Source of the DNA: G020354785 sp964521285
GTDB lineage: Bacteria > Bacteroidota > Bacteroidia > Bacteroidales > UBA10428
Reading direction: 5' to 3'
DNA length: 64,000 bases
NCBI GenBank assembly: GCA_964521285.1
Contig: CAZFQS010000005.1
Coordinates: forward strand, 132,241 to 196,240
Both the position numbers and the translations under genes were made by a program. The first letter of the stretch is position 1. Every line of letters begins with the position of its first letter. A model generated the notes under the pieces. The model searched no databases. It saw only the letters and a program-made list of their open reading frames with translations, and was not told where the DNA came from. Positions 1-8,652 of this stretch are shown here, piece after piece.

Positions 1-338
1 ATGTTGTATTCAATTCTGTTCTTCTTGATTTTTTTTCTTACCATTATTCCAATATTTGGAACGATGGTTGCAGTAAGAAATAAAAGGAAATGAAAATTAA
101 ATAAGGTATCATAAGGTACATCCTCCTCCGAAGGTTCTTTATTTCCAAACAGTAACAGGTAGGTAAAAACCAGAAACAGCGCCAGGTATAAAAGATAGCT
201 TATTTTAAGAGATACAGTTGATTTTTTCCTCTTCCGGTGTAACCGGAAAGGGCGTAATATTATAATAGATACAATATAGAGTACAATATATCCAATCAGG
301 AAGAAAAATTGAAAGGCACTTTGAAAGAAATTACTCAT
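1..338 (-). CDS. Membrane protein of unknown function, truncated by the window edge
   Basis: An uninterrupted minus-strand reading frame runs from an ATG at 336-338 to the left edge, giving about 112 residues without a stop. It begins MSNFFQSAFQFFFLIGYIVL. There are three hydrophobic stretches (about residues 5-28, 45-63 and 83-97), separated by a strongly basic loop (RLHRKRKKS) and a short acidic loop (EPSEEDVPYD). This pattern fits an inner-membrane protein. I do not recognise the family. The 3' end lies outside the window. It is the first gene upstream of, and transcribed in the same direction as, the neighbouring methyltransferase. Confidence 0.6.
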   Translation of the reverse strand, partial: MSNFFQSAFQFFFLIGYIVLYIVSIIILRPFRLHRKRKKSTVSLKISYLLYLALFLVFTYLLLFGNKEPSEEDVPYDTLFNFHFLLFLTATIVPNIGIMVRKKIKKNRIEYN

Positions 339-412
339 AAATTAACAGGTATTAATGTATTATGCTAAACCAAATTAATAAAAATATTTAATTAATTTAA
401 ATAATTTTCATG

Positions 413-1819
413 TCATACAATTTCCAGCAGTATAATATTTTCAATATGATGTGTATGAGGAAACATATCAACAGGTTGAATTTTTCTGATTTGGTATTTG
501 TGGGCTAACAAATTTATATCTCTTGCCTGAGTTGCAGTATTACAACTTACATATACAATTTTCTCCGGTTTTAGCGATAATAAAATATCGATCACCTTGC
601 CATGCATTCCGGATCTGGGTGGATCTGCAATAACTACGTCGGGATTACCTTTGTTCATTACGAACTGGTTTGTAAGTATATCTATAACATCACCTGCTAT
701 AAATTCTGTATTTTTTATATTGTTTATTTTCGAATTTTCCTTTGCATCTTCTACTGCTTCAGGGATTGATTCTATTCCAATTACTTTTTGGCAGTGGTTT
801 GATATAAAATTTGCTATTGGTCCGATTCCTGAATACAGATCGTAAACAATTTCTTTACCTCTCAAACCTGAGAAACTCAGGATAATTTTATATAATGTAT
901 AGGTCAATTCAGCATTGGGCTGGAAAAACGATTTGGGCCCTATTTTAAATTTAAGGTTCCCTACTTCTTCGGTTATATAATTTCTTCCTTTGTATAACCT
1001 TACAGACAGGTCATTAATTATATCATTACCTTTGGGATTAATAACATACATTATTGAGGTTATATCAGGGAACTGATGTGAAATATATCTGAGCAATCTT
1101 TCAATAACCTTTTTTTCTTCTTTATAAAATGAAAGAATAATCATCCATTCACCTGTTGTTGTATTCCTTATTATAAGGTTCCTTAAGAATCCCTGTTTCT
1201 TTTTATGATTGAAAAAGTCCAGGTTATTTTTTAAAGCATAGTCTCTGATAGTATTACGAATTTTATTAGAAGGTTCTTCCTGGAGATAGCATTTTTTAAT
1301 ATCCAGAACCCTGTTGAACATTTCAGGGATGTGAAAGCCCAAAGCTTTCCTGGTTAAATTTTCTCCGGTCCCGCAGGCATCATTATCAGTAAACCAGCGA
1401 TGGTCTGAAAAGGCATATTCCAGTTTATTCCTGTAGTTTATAAGTTTTTCAGACGGGATAATAGTATTTATCTTTGGCAAGTCTATTTTACCAATTCTTT
1501 TAAGACTTTCTGCAACCTGTTTTTGTTTATATTTGAGTTGTTCCCCGTACGATAATTGCTGCCATTTGCATCCTCCACATACTCCGAAATATTCACAAAA
1601 AGGATTAATCCGCTTTGGGGAGAATTTATGAATTTTAACCGGATAACCTTCCAGATAATTTTTGTGTTTGCTTTTTATTTTTATATCTGCAACATCACCA
1701 GGGACTAAATTTGTGACAAAAACTACAAGTCCGTCAGACTTTGCAATTGCTTTCCCCTCAGCTCCAATATTCACTACCTTAAGCTTTTCAAGTACAGGGT
1801 ATTCTATTTTTCGTTTCAA
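413..1819 (-). CDS. rlmD: 23S rRNA (uracil-C5)-methyltransferase, RlmD/RumA type
   Basis: Class I SAM-dependent enzyme that methylates C5 of a uridine in 23S rRNA (U1939 in E. coli numbering for RlmD). Visible parts: an N-terminal TRAM RNA-binding domain (about residues 8-65), an iron-sulfur cysteine cluster CEYFGVCGGC (about 74-83), the SAM site VYDLYSGIGPIANFI, the catalytic stretch DPPRSGMHG, and the nucleophile motif VYVSCNT with MFPHTHHIE near the C-terminus. The 468-residue length is normal for the TrmA/RlmD superfamily. The start is a TTG: an in-frame TAA lies just upstream and no ATG lies before the TRAM domain. A -7 element of the form TAatTTTG is at 1846-1853 on this strand. The exact target base is inferred from family membership; RlmC-like specificity cannot be excluded. 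Confidence 0.9.
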   Translation of the reverse strand: MKRKIEYPVLEKLKVVNIGAEGKAIAKSDGLVVFVTNLVPGDVADIKIKSKHKNYLEGYPVKIHKFSPKRINPFCEYFGVCGGCKWQQLSYGEQLKYKQKQVAESLKRIGKIDLPKINTIIPSEKLINYRNKLEYAFSDHRWFTDNDACGTGENLTRKALGFHIPEMFNRVLDIKKCYLQEEPSNKIRNTIRDYALKNNLDFFNHKKKQGFLRNLIIRNTTTGEWMIILSFYKEEKKVIERLLRYISHQFPDITSIMYVINPKGNDIINDLSVRLYKGRNYITEEVGNLKFKIGPKSFFQPNAELTYTLYKIILSFSGLRGKEIVYDLYSGIGPIANFISNHCQKVIGIESIPEAVEDAKENSKINNIKNTEFIAGDVIDILTNQFVMNKGNPDVVIADPPRSGMHGKVIDILLSLKPEKIVYVSCNTATQARDINLLAHKYQIRKIQPVDMFPHTHHIENIILLEIV

Positions 1820-2024
1820 AGCTTATATACATTTAAACTAAAAAGCAAAATTACAAAAATGAATGTCGTTTTAAAGATTATAATTACATTATGAAACAAA
1901 TATTCCAATAATAAATGGATTTAATAGTTCAGGGATGTTTTAAGCGGGAATCTGAATTATTTTAAAACAAAGAAAAAAAGTAACTTTACTCATAATTTCA
2001 TACAGACTATAACAATTTTAAATT

Positions 2025-3305
2025 ATGTATATCTCCAGGTTAACGTATCAGTTTTTGTTTTTACTTTCATTTTTTATAATATCCTGCAAGGGCCCGCTAA
2101 GAATTACGGTTGACAGAAATTTTGCCAGTATGTACAATCCGGGAACCTCAAAATTACATCCTGAATATAATGTCTATCATGATTCAGACGATTCATCTGA
2201 CTTGATTGTAAAGATTTTTCCGGTTGAACTGCTTTATGGACCGGGTAATAAAGAGGGAACATATATGGGGAAGGTAAGGATTGAATATATATTACAGGAA
2301 ATTGGTGAAGATAATAAAAAAACGACAGCAGATAGCGGAAGGTCTGAATATACTTTTGATCGTGAGGCTGTAGAGAAACGTTTTGTGAGCACAATACCTT
2401 TAAAAGCAGAGAAGGGAAAAATATACGAATTAAAGATTAAAGCCACAGATCTGGTGCGGAAAGATGAAAATCAGAGATTTCTAATGGTTGATAAAAGGTC
2501 TGAATTTTCACAGCAGAATTTTTTAGTAATGAATGGCAAGCAGAATATGCTTTATTTTGCTCCCTATATTGTAGGAAATAATACATTCACAATTAGATAC
2601 AGAAATGATAATTATTCAGAGATTTATGTTTCCTATTATGGGCAGGAGAGTCCTCTGCCCAGACCGTCATTTTCTCCGGCAAGTGAAATCAAATTTTTTG
2701 AAATACCTGACAGCAACTGGATATTGCCTTTTAATAAGGGATTAAAATATGTACTCAAATATGAAGGATTATACCATTTTCAGCTGGATAGCACTATTGA
2801 TGAAGGTCTTTCAATTTTTAACTTTGGGGAAAATTTTCCAAAAATAAAGAAACCAAAACAGTTAATTGGACCCCTGGCTTACCTTGCGACTTCAGCTGAA
2901 TACGATGAGTTAAAAAAAGCAACCAATCAAAAACTTGCTTTCGATAATTTCTGGCTTAATAAAACTGATAACATTGAGAAAGCAAGAGAATTAATCAGGA
3001 TATACTATAACAGAGTCTATTTCGCCAATTATTATTTCACCTCGTTTAAACCGGGCTGGAAGACCGACAGGGGGATGGTTTATATAATATATGGGCCTCC
3101 TCAGGCTCTATACAGAAGTGATAATCAGGAAAAGTGGGTATATTACCGTAAAAGTTTTACTTCATCCATAACCTTTACGTTTAATTATCAACCTTCTCCT
3201 TATGCAGTAAATAATTATATTTTACAGCGTTCTGATAGTCATGAATGGCATTGGAGAGAAGCCATAGATTCCTGGAGAAGAGGTAAGGTTTTTTTAACAG
3301 ACTAG
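2025..3305 (+). CDS. GWxTD domain-containing lipoprotein
   Basis: Predicted lipoprotein of 426 residues: hydrophobic signal ending in IISC with lipidated Cys21. The C-terminal third carries the GWxTD signature (FKPGWKTDRGMVYIIYGPP, about residues 342-360), followed by the WVYYR and WHWREAIDSWRRGKVF segments typical of this domain. The middle part resembles beta-sandwich segments. GWxTD proteins are widespread in Bacteroidota; their function is not established. It lies 35 bases upstream of rlmB on the same strand and is probably co-transcribed with it. A weak -7-like TAacTTTA precedes it. Confidence 0.85.
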   Translation: MYISRLTYQFLFLLSFFIISCKGPLRITVDRNFASMYNPGTSKLHPEYNVYHDSDDSSDLIVKIFPVELLYGPGNKEGTYMGKVRIEYILQEIGEDNKKTTADSGRSEYTFDREAVEKRFVSTIPLKAEKGKIYELKIKATDLVRKDENQRFLMVDKRSEFSQQNFLVMNGKQNMLYFAPYIVGNNTFTIRYRNDNYSEIYVSYYGQESPLPRPSFSPASEIKFFEIPDSNWILPFNKGLKYVLKYEGLYHFQLDSTIDEGLSIFNFGENFPKIKKPKQLIGPLAYLATSAEYDELKKATNQKLAFDNFWLNKTDNIEKARELIRIYYNRVYFANYYFTSFKPGWKTDRGMVYIIYGPPQALYRSDNQEKWVYYRKSFTSSITFTFNYQPSPYAVNNYILQRSDSHEWHWREAIDSWRRGKVFLTD

Positions 3306-3340
3306 GTAATTAGTAAAATAAAACTAATATCATTTAGCTG

Positions 3341-4093
3341 ATGTCAGAGAACAAGAATCAGTTCATATACGGAATACATTCAATATTTGAGGCGATACGT
3401 GCTGAAAAGAATTTTGAAAAAGTATTCATAAAAAAGGGATTTAAGAGTGATTTACTGGGAGAATTGTTTTCTTACCTGAAAGAAAATACTATCCCTTACC
3501 AGTATGTTCCTGTTGAAAAACTTAACAGGATTACAAGGAAGAATCATCAGGGAATTATTGCACTGGTATCTGAAATTGAGTATGTAAATATTGAAAAATT
3601 GATACCTTTAATATATGAAAAGGGAGAAGTCCCTTTTGTAGTAATTCTTGACAGAGTGACTGATATCAGAAATTTTGGTGCTATTGCAAGAACAGCTGAA
3701 TGTGCAGGTGTTAATGCAATAGTAATTCCAAATAAAGGAGCGGCTCAGGTTAACTCCGATGCCATTAAAACATCCTCAGGAGCATTACATTCTATTGCAA
3801 TATGCCGGACTTTCAATCTGGAAGAGACAATTAAATTTTTAAGGAATAGTGGATTACAGATAGTCGCTGTTACTGAAAAAGCTGAAAATTTCTATTATGG
3901 TACGGATTTTACTTCTCCTGTTGCTTTGATACTGGGTGCTGAGGATAAAGGTATTAACAAAGACCTGCTAAAATCAACTGACAAATCAGTTAAAATTCCC
4001 ATGTTCGGATCTGTGGAATCGCTTAATGTAAGTGTAGCTGCATCAGTTGTTATATACGAAGTTGTGAGGCAGAGAAAATATCCGGAAAACTAA
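3341..4093 (+). CDS. rlmB: 23S rRNA (guanosine-2'-O)-methyltransferase RlmB
   Basis: SpoU/TrmH-family 2'-O-ribose methyltransferase with the trefoil-knot fold, acting on 23S rRNA (G2251 in E. coli). The N-terminal substrate-binding domain begins with the typical IYGIHSIFEAI. The knot motifs are all present: RNFGAIARTAECAGV (motif 1), ALILGAEDKGI (motif 2) and ESLNVSVAASVVIYEV (motif 3). At 250 residues it is of usual length. It follows the GWxTD gene on the same strand, and its stop overlaps the stop of the convergent regulator gene by four bases. It is one of three SpoU paralogues in the window and the closest of them to canonical RlmB. Confidence 0.92.
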   Translation: MSENKNQFIYGIHSIFEAIRAEKNFEKVFIKKGFKSDLLGELFSYLKENTIPYQYVPVEKLNRITRKNHQGIIALVSEIEYVNIEKLIPLIYEKGEVPFVVILDRVTDIRNFGAIARTAECAGVNAIVIPNKGAAQVNSDAIKTSSGALHSIAICRTFNLEETIKFLRNSGLQIVAVTEKAENFYYGTDFTSPVALILGAEDKGINKDLLKSTDKSVKIPMFGSVESLNVSVAASVVIYEVVRQRKYPEN

Positions 4094-4566
4094 CTGTTTA
4101 TCTCAATTACAGGTAATTGTCTGTTTACCAGAACGTCAAGCGATATAAAAGTCTCGGTTCTTGAAATCCCGTTTATTGCCTGTATTTTATCCGCTAAAAT
4201 ATCCTTAAGATGTTCATTATCTCTGGTATAGACCTTGATAAACATGGAGTACTGACCTGTTGTATAATGACACTGGATTATTTCGGGTATTTTTATTAAT
4301 TTTTCTGATACATCCTTAAACAGGGAAGCATTTTCAAGAAAAATTCCTATGTAGGCGCATGTATGGTAGCCTAATTTTTTTGGTTCCAGAATAAACTGTG
4401 ATCCGGATATTACCCCTAATCTTATAAGTCTCTGTACCCTCTGGTGAATTGCTGCGCCTGAAACATTGCACTCACGGGCAACCTCCAGAAATGGTGTACG
4501 GGCATCCTTTGTAAGAATTGATAGTATTTTTCTGTCAAGACTATCAATTTGTATGTATTTACTCAT
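4090..4566 (-). CDS. Lrp/AsnC family transcriptional regulator
   Basis: A 158-residue regulator of the feast/famine family. The N-terminal winged helix (about residues 1-62) contains LDRKILSILTKDARTPFLEVARECNVSGAAIHQRVQRL. The C-terminal RAM ligand-binding domain (about 70-150) includes the GYHTCAYIGI strand and the GQYSMFIKVYTRDNEHLKDIL segment. It is divergent from two asparagine synthetase genes, matching the asnC-asnA arrangement of Enterobacteria, so it probably senses asparagine or another amino acid and controls that block. That role is inferred from position. Its own promoter appears to lie inside a 14-15 bp inverted repeat, suggesting autoregulation. Confidence 0.9.
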   Translation of the reverse strand: MSKYIQIDSLDRKILSILTKDARTPFLEVARECNVSGAAIHQRVQRLIRLGVISGSQFILEPKKLGYHTCAYIGIFLENASLFKDVSEKLIKIPEIIQCHYTTGQYSMFIKVYTRDNEHLKDILADKIQAINGISRTETFISLDVLVNRQLPVIEINS

Positions 4567-4578
4567 AATATATTACGA

Positions 4579-4631
4579 TTTATTATAATTTAATACAAAT
4601 ATAGTTAAATTATTGTTAAATTATAAATAAA
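4579..4631. promoter_or_regulatory. AT-rich inverted and direct repeats between the AsnC-type regulator and the synthetase genes (candidate operator)
   Basis: The left arm TTTATTATAATTTA (4579-4592) is the near-perfect reverse complement of TAAATTATAAATAAA (4617-4631), with one inserted base. Between them GTTAAATTAT occurs twice (4604-4613 and 4615-4624), exactly 11 bases apart, i.e. on the same helical face. The repeats surround the regulator's -7 element. This is the kind of array Lrp/AsnC octamers bind, but the DNA is so AT-rich that chance similarity is possible. Confidence 0.4.
4596..4627 (-). promoter_or_regulatory. Bacteroidota-type promoter for the AsnC-type regulator
   Basis: On the minus strand TATATTTG (4603 to 4596) matches the -7 consensus TAnnTTTG, with TTTA (4627-4624) 20 bases upstream as a near -33 TTTG. 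Transcription would start about 20-25 bases before the ATG at 4566. Confidence 0.5.
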
Positions 4632-4663
4632 AATGAAATAAATATAACAAATTAAATAAAAAA

Positions 4664-4694
4664 TTTGTATAATAATTACATATAAGTATATTTG
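4664..4694 (+). promoter_or_regulatory. Bacteroidota-type promoter for the first asparagine synthetase
   Basis: TTTG (4664-4667), a 19-base spacer and TATATTTG (4687-4694) match the primary-sigma consensus of this phylum exactly. The predicted start at about 4701 leaves a leader of roughly 65 bases before the ATG at 4766. Confidence 0.7.
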
Positions 4695-4765
4695 CATTTA
4701 ATTTAATTACAAAATGAAACAATATTAAGTAAAATTATTATTAATTGTAAATATAAGATTTAATT

Positions 4766-5719
4766 ATGGAAACAACAGCGCAGATTTCTTCATTAATTGG
4801 TAAAGCATTAAAGCATTTGCAAAGAGATGAATTACCGGCAATCCTGAAAATTCAGGGTGGTATAATTAGGGCAGTTCATGAGTTTATGGAATCAAAGGGA
4901 GTAATTCATGTCAATCCAATAATAACTTCTCCCGTAACAGATCCATTAAGTCATGATGTTACAGAGGCTGATTTCTTATATGCAGATCAGAAATTCTCCC
5001 TGATGAAAAGTATGATTTTGCATAAACAACTTCTGCTTACGCATCCTCATATTGATTCAATATATATAGTATCGCCCAATGTAAGACTTGAGGGCCCTGA
5101 AAGAAAGGAAACAGGGAGGCACTTATTTGAGTTTACCCAGGTAGATTATGAATTTAAAGGTAAGACAATGGATTTCGTAATAAAATTTACCGAGGAAATG
5201 GTTGCATATATTTTCTCTCAGCTTAATTCAAGGTACGGGGATTTGATTATTCATTTCAGAGGGGAATTATTAAAAGTTCCTGAAACAGGATGGCCACGAT
5301 ATTCGACTCATGAATTAATAAAAAAGTTTGGTGATAAGTGGGAAAAAGAATCATCACTTGCTGCTGATGGCCCTTATTGGGTAACAGATCATGACAGAGA
5401 ATTTTATGACAGGGAAGACGAAAAAAATAAAGGCCATTTCCTTAACTATGATATAATGTGGCCCGAAGGATATACCGAAGGATTATCAGGTGCAGAAAGA
5501 GAAGATGAATATCAGCAGATCGTTTACAGAATGAAAAGATCCGGCACTGATCCGGATGGCTACAAGCAATATCTTGAGGTTGCTGAAGCCGGCCTCATAC
5601 CAAAGACAGCAGGCGCAGGTATAGGCGTAGAAAGATTAACCAGGTACATAACAAGGAGAAAAGATATTAACGAAGTCTCTCCGTTTAGCAGAAAACCTTA
5701 TGATACTATACCGTTTTAA
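4766..5719 (+). CDS. Archaeal-type asparagine synthetase (AspRS/AsnRS paralogue, AS-AR/PRK06462 type)
   Basis: A 317-residue class II aminoacyl-tRNA-synthetase-like catalytic core without the N-terminal OB-fold anticodon-binding domain of true AspRS/AsnRS. The class II motif 2 region is seen as GRHLFEFTQVDYE, and motif 3 as GAGIGVERLTRYI. DPLSHDV and the aspartate-binding surroundings also match AspRS-like cores. Members characterised in archaea make asparagine from aspartate, ATP and ammonia by way of an aspartyl-adenylate. It lies directly upstream of asnA and divergent from an AsnC-type regulator, which supports this role. An alternative is a tRNA-independent amino-acid adenylating paralogue with another acceptor. 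It has its own consensus promoter. Confidence 0.75.
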   Translation: METTAQISSLIGKALKHLQRDELPAILKIQGGIIRAVHEFMESKGVIHVNPIITSPVTDPLSHDVTEADFLYADQKFSLMKSMILHKQLLLTHPHIDSIYIVSPNVRLEGPERKETGRHLFEFTQVDYEFKGKTMDFVIKFTEEMVAYIFSQLNSRYGDLIIHFRGELLKVPETGWPRYSTHELIKKFGDKWEKESSLAADGPYWVTDHDREFYDREDEKNKGHFLNYDIMWPEGYTEGLSGAEREDEYQQIVYRMKRSGTDPDGYKQYLEVAEAGLIPKTAGAGIGVERLTRYITRRKDINEVSPFSRKPYDTIPF

Positions 5720-5861
5720 TATCAATTAACGTAATCGAAATCTTTCTCATTATGTCATTAGTAATTGTTAATTTCCTTTATATTATTTTAAGATAATCCT
5801 GTATGTTATTTGATTATATATGTTTTTAATTTATAATACTTAAAAGGAATTTTATTATACT

Positions 5862-5892
5862 ATTGTTAAATATTTTTTTTTATTTATGTTTG
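5862..5892 (+). promoter_or_regulatory. Promoter for asnA
   Basis: ATTG (5862-5865), a 19-base spacer and TATGTTTG (5885-5892) fit the -33/-7 consensus with one mismatch. This places a second start inside the 202-base AT-rich gap, so asnA can be expressed separately from the upstream synthetase. Confidence 0.55.
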
Positions 5893-5921
5893 AAGTTAAA
5901 TATACTAAACATTTATAATTT

Positions 5922-6962
5922 ATGATAAAAAATATTTATATTCCGGATGATTACAAACCCTTGCTTGATTTAAAACAAACCGAAAAAGCAATACTGCTTG
6001 TTAAAGACATTTTCCAGCAAAATCTTTCGTCAGAATTACGACTTCGAAGAGTTACGGCACCACTTTTTATATTAAAAGGCACTGGTATAAATGATGACCT
6101 GAATGGTATTGAACGTAAAGTTGCGTTCGAAATTAAAGATATGAACGGTGCAGTAGCTGAAGTTGTTAATTCTTTGGCTAAATGGAAAAGAATGGCTCTT
6201 GCAGACTATGATATTAAAGAAGGCTATGGTATTTATACTGATATGAATGCTATACGTCCTGATGAATATTTAGATAATCTTCATTCTTTATATGTTGATC
6301 AATGGGACTGGGAAAGAGTTATGAAAGAAGAAGAAAGAAGCCTTGATTTCTTAAAATTTATTGTAATAAAATTATATGAAGTAATAAAAAGAACTGAATT
6401 TGTCATATATGAGCACTATAACCAGATTGAGCCACTATTACCTGACAAAATAGCTTTCATTCATTCCGAGGAATTACAGGCTGAATATCCAAAATTATCG
6501 CCAAGAGAAAGAGAAACAGAAGCAGTAAAAAAATATGGTGCGGTATTCGTAATTGGTATTGGTGCTACACTGGCCGATGGCAAACCTCACGATGGAAGAG
6601 CCCCTGATTACGATGACTGGATTACTCCCACACATAAAGGTTATAAAGGGCTCAATGGTGATATAATTCTATGGAATCCTATACTGAAAACTGCATTTGA
6701 AATTTCTTCAATGGGCATCAGAGTTAACAGGGAGACTTTACTTAAGCAACTTGAAATAACAGGAACTCTTGAAAGAAAAAACCTTATGTTTCATAAAAAA
6801 CTGCTATCTGGGGAATTACCACTTTGTATCGGGGGCGGACTTGGCCAATCAAGAATCTGCATGTTTTACTTAAGAAAAGCACATATTGGGGAGATTCAGG
6901 CAAGTGTCTGGCCACAGGAAATGATTGACGAATGCAGAAAAAATAATATACTGCTGGTTTAA
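5922..6962 (+). CDS. asnA: Aspartate-ammonia ligase (asparagine synthetase A)
   Basis: Cytoplasmic, ATP-dependent conversion of aspartate plus ammonia to asparagine (EC 6.3.1.1). At 346 residues it is close to the 330 of E. coli AsnA. Conserved blocks are visible along the protein: VAFEIKDM, IYTDMNAIRPDE, LHSLYVDQWDWE (about 120-131), FVIGIGATLADGKPHDGRAPDYDDW (split here into the metal/ATP-binding DGRAPDYDDW at about 224-233) and the C-terminal GGGLGQSRICMFYL. It follows an unrelated-subfamily asparagine synthetase and precedes amt-glnK, forming an ammonium assimilation cluster. A clear terminator follows. Confidence 0.95.
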   Translation: MIKNIYIPDDYKPLLDLKQTEKAILLVKDIFQQNLSSELRLRRVTAPLFILKGTGINDDLNGIERKVAFEIKDMNGAVAEVVNSLAKWKRMALADYDIKEGYGIYTDMNAIRPDEYLDNLHSLYVDQWDWERVMKEEERSLDFLKFIVIKLYEVIKRTEFVIYEHYNQIEPLLPDKIAFIHSEELQAEYPKLSPRERETEAVKKYGAVFVIGIGATLADGKPHDGRAPDYDDWITPTHKGYKGLNGDIILWNPILKTAFEISSMGIRVNRETLLKQLEITGTLERKNLMFHKKLLSGELPLCIGGGLGQSRICMFYLRKAHIGEIQASVWPQEMIDECRKNNILLV

Positions 6963-7015
6963 TCTATCGGAATTTCACATTTATTTGTTGATATATTACG
7001 AGTTATTTTATTTAT

Positions 7016-7052
7016 ATCACCTGTTCAATTTTGGACAGGTGATTTTGTTTTA
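7016..7052 (+). terminator. Rho-independent terminator after asnA
   Basis: ATCACCTGT (7016-7024) pairs perfectly with ACAGGTGAT (7035-7043) across a 10-base loop, followed by a T-rich run (TTTTGTTTT). Confidence 0.85.
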
Positions 7053-7153
7053 TATTACTCATGTTAAATAGGGGTAATAATATAATAAAATATATAAAAT
7101 ATAAATTAAACTATAATAATAATAGGGTACTAAATTAAAAATATATAAAATAA

Positions 7154-7184
7154 TTTGTATATACCATCAAAAAATATACCTTTG
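7154..7184 (+). promoter_or_regulatory. Promoter for amt-glnK
   Basis: TTTG (7154-7157), a 19-base spacer and TACCTTTG (7177-7184) match the Bacteroidota consensus exactly. The start would fall at about 7191, 44 bases before the chosen amt ATG. No NtrC-like or sigma-54 signal was seen here. Confidence 0.7.
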
Positions 7185-7234
7185 TTAACAATAAACTAAT
7201 TTTTTGTTTTATTTTGATTATAATTACTAAACCT

Positions 7235-8575
7235 ATGAAAATGGAAGTATTTAAAAAAAGAACTTTGCTGATTACTATAGTATTACTGTTGATTTTTACA
7301 GGTAATGCCCTGGCTTCGGATGGCAATGGTGTTGATACAGGAATTACTGCATGGATGCTGACTTCTACAGCTCTGGTTCTTTTGATGGTGCCCGGACTGG
7401 CGATGTTTTACGGGGGTCTGGTAAGGACAAAAAACGTTCTGGGTACTATGATGCATAGTTTTTCTGCCATGGGTATAATGACAGTACTTTGGATTATCTT
7501 CGGTTATGGTATGTGTTTTGGACCAAATGCCCTTGGAGGCTGGTTCGGATGGAGCAATAACCTGTTATTTCTTAAAGGAATTGACACTGAAGTAAATAAT
7601 GGAGTGCCTGATTATGTTTTTTCCATGTTTCAGGGGAAATTCGCAATTATTACTCCGGCTTTAATCGCAGGTGCCTTTGCAGAAAGAGTGACCTTTAAAG
7701 GTTATGCAGTTTTTATTGCGCTGTGGGGTATAATGGTATATAATCCCCTTTGTCACTGGGTATGGGCAGAAGATGGATTTTTATTTAATATGGGAGCAAA
7801 CGGGGCAATTGATTTTGCCGGAGGGACAGTAGTACATATTTCCGCAGGTATCAGCGGATTAGTTGCCGCCATATATTTAGGTGCCAGACGTGGTTATCCT
7901 AAAACCTCGATGCCTCCGAGTAACCTTGTACTGACCATGATTGGCGCTGGTCTTCTCTGGGTTGGATGGTTTGGATTTAATGCAGGAAGCAGCGTAAACA
8001 GCGGTCTGGATACTGCACAGGCATTAACAGCAACTCAGGCTGCAGCAGCTGCCGGAGCTATTACCTGGATGATAATTGAAAGTATTCATCAGGGTAAAGC
8101 AACAGCATTGGGTTTTGCCAGCGGGATATTAGCAGGATTAGTAGCAGTAACACCAGCTGCAGGTGTTGTTCAGCCATACGGGGCATTAGCTTTGGGAGTA
8201 ATTGCCTCAGGTCTGTGTTATATTGCCATATCGTTAAAAAATAAACTGGGATATGATGATAGTCTGGATGCATTTGGAGTTCATGGAATCGGGGGAATTA
8301 CAGGGGCAATTATATTGGCTTTTTTTATAAGAAAAAGCTGGATGAATGAGGCTGCATCACTGACTGAAGGAGGTACGTGGACAGTTGCACAGCAGCTGGG
8401 GGTTCAGGTTACAGCAGTTTTAATATCTATAATCTATGCAGCTGTATTAACTTTAATACTGATGGTATTAGTAGATAAAATTATCGGATTCAGATCTCCA
8501 GCGAAGAATGAGATGCAGGGACTGGATGCTTCATATCATGGAGAGCACGGGTATGGAATGTTAAATGCAAGCTAA
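7235..8575 (+). CDS. amt: Ammonium transporter Amt
   Basis: Inner-membrane ammonium channel of the Amt/MEP/Rh family, about 446 residues with an N-terminal signal segment (ITIVLLLIFTGNALA) and then about eleven membrane helices. Family motifs: MLTSTALVLLMVPGLAMFYGG, FAGGTVVHISAG (a signature of Amt proteins), GAGLLWVGWFGFNAGS and DAFGVHGIGGITGAI, which carries one of the pore histidines. I chose the ATG at 7235 over an upstream TTG at 7214 because ATG gives the normal charged n-region MKMEVFKKR. glnK follows 77 bases downstream, the near-universal partner that plugs the channel. Confidence 0.95.
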   Translation: MKMEVFKKRTLLITIVLLLIFTGNALASDGNGVDTGITAWMLTSTALVLLMVPGLAMFYGGLVRTKNVLGTMMHSFSAMGIMTVLWIIFGYGMCFGPNALGGWFGWSNNLLFLKGIDTEVNNGVPDYVFSMFQGKFAIITPALIAGAFAERVTFKGYAVFIALWGIMVYNPLCHWVWAEDGFLFNMGANGAIDFAGGTVVHISAGISGLVAAIYLGARRGYPKTSMPPSNLVLTMIGAGLLWVGWFGFNAGSSVNSGLDTAQALTATQAAAAAGAITWMIIESIHQGKATALGFASGILAGLVAVTPAAGVVQPYGALALGVIASGLCYIAISLKNKLGYDDSLDAFGVHGIGGITGAIILAFFIRKSWMNEAASLTEGGTWTVAQQLGVQVTAVLISIIYAAVLTLILMVLVDKIIGFRSPAKNEMQGLDASYHGEHGYGMLNAS

Positions 8576-8652
8576 TGTCAGATCTCCATTCTCAGGCTGC
8601 CATATTTAAATATATAATTTAAAGTAAGTAAGAACAAAATATTTATATAATC

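Noticed and set aside
4766..5719. Asparaginyl- or aspartyl-tRNA synthetase
   Set aside because: At 317 residues it has only the class II catalytic core; the OB-fold anticodon-binding domain is absent and it neighbours asnA.
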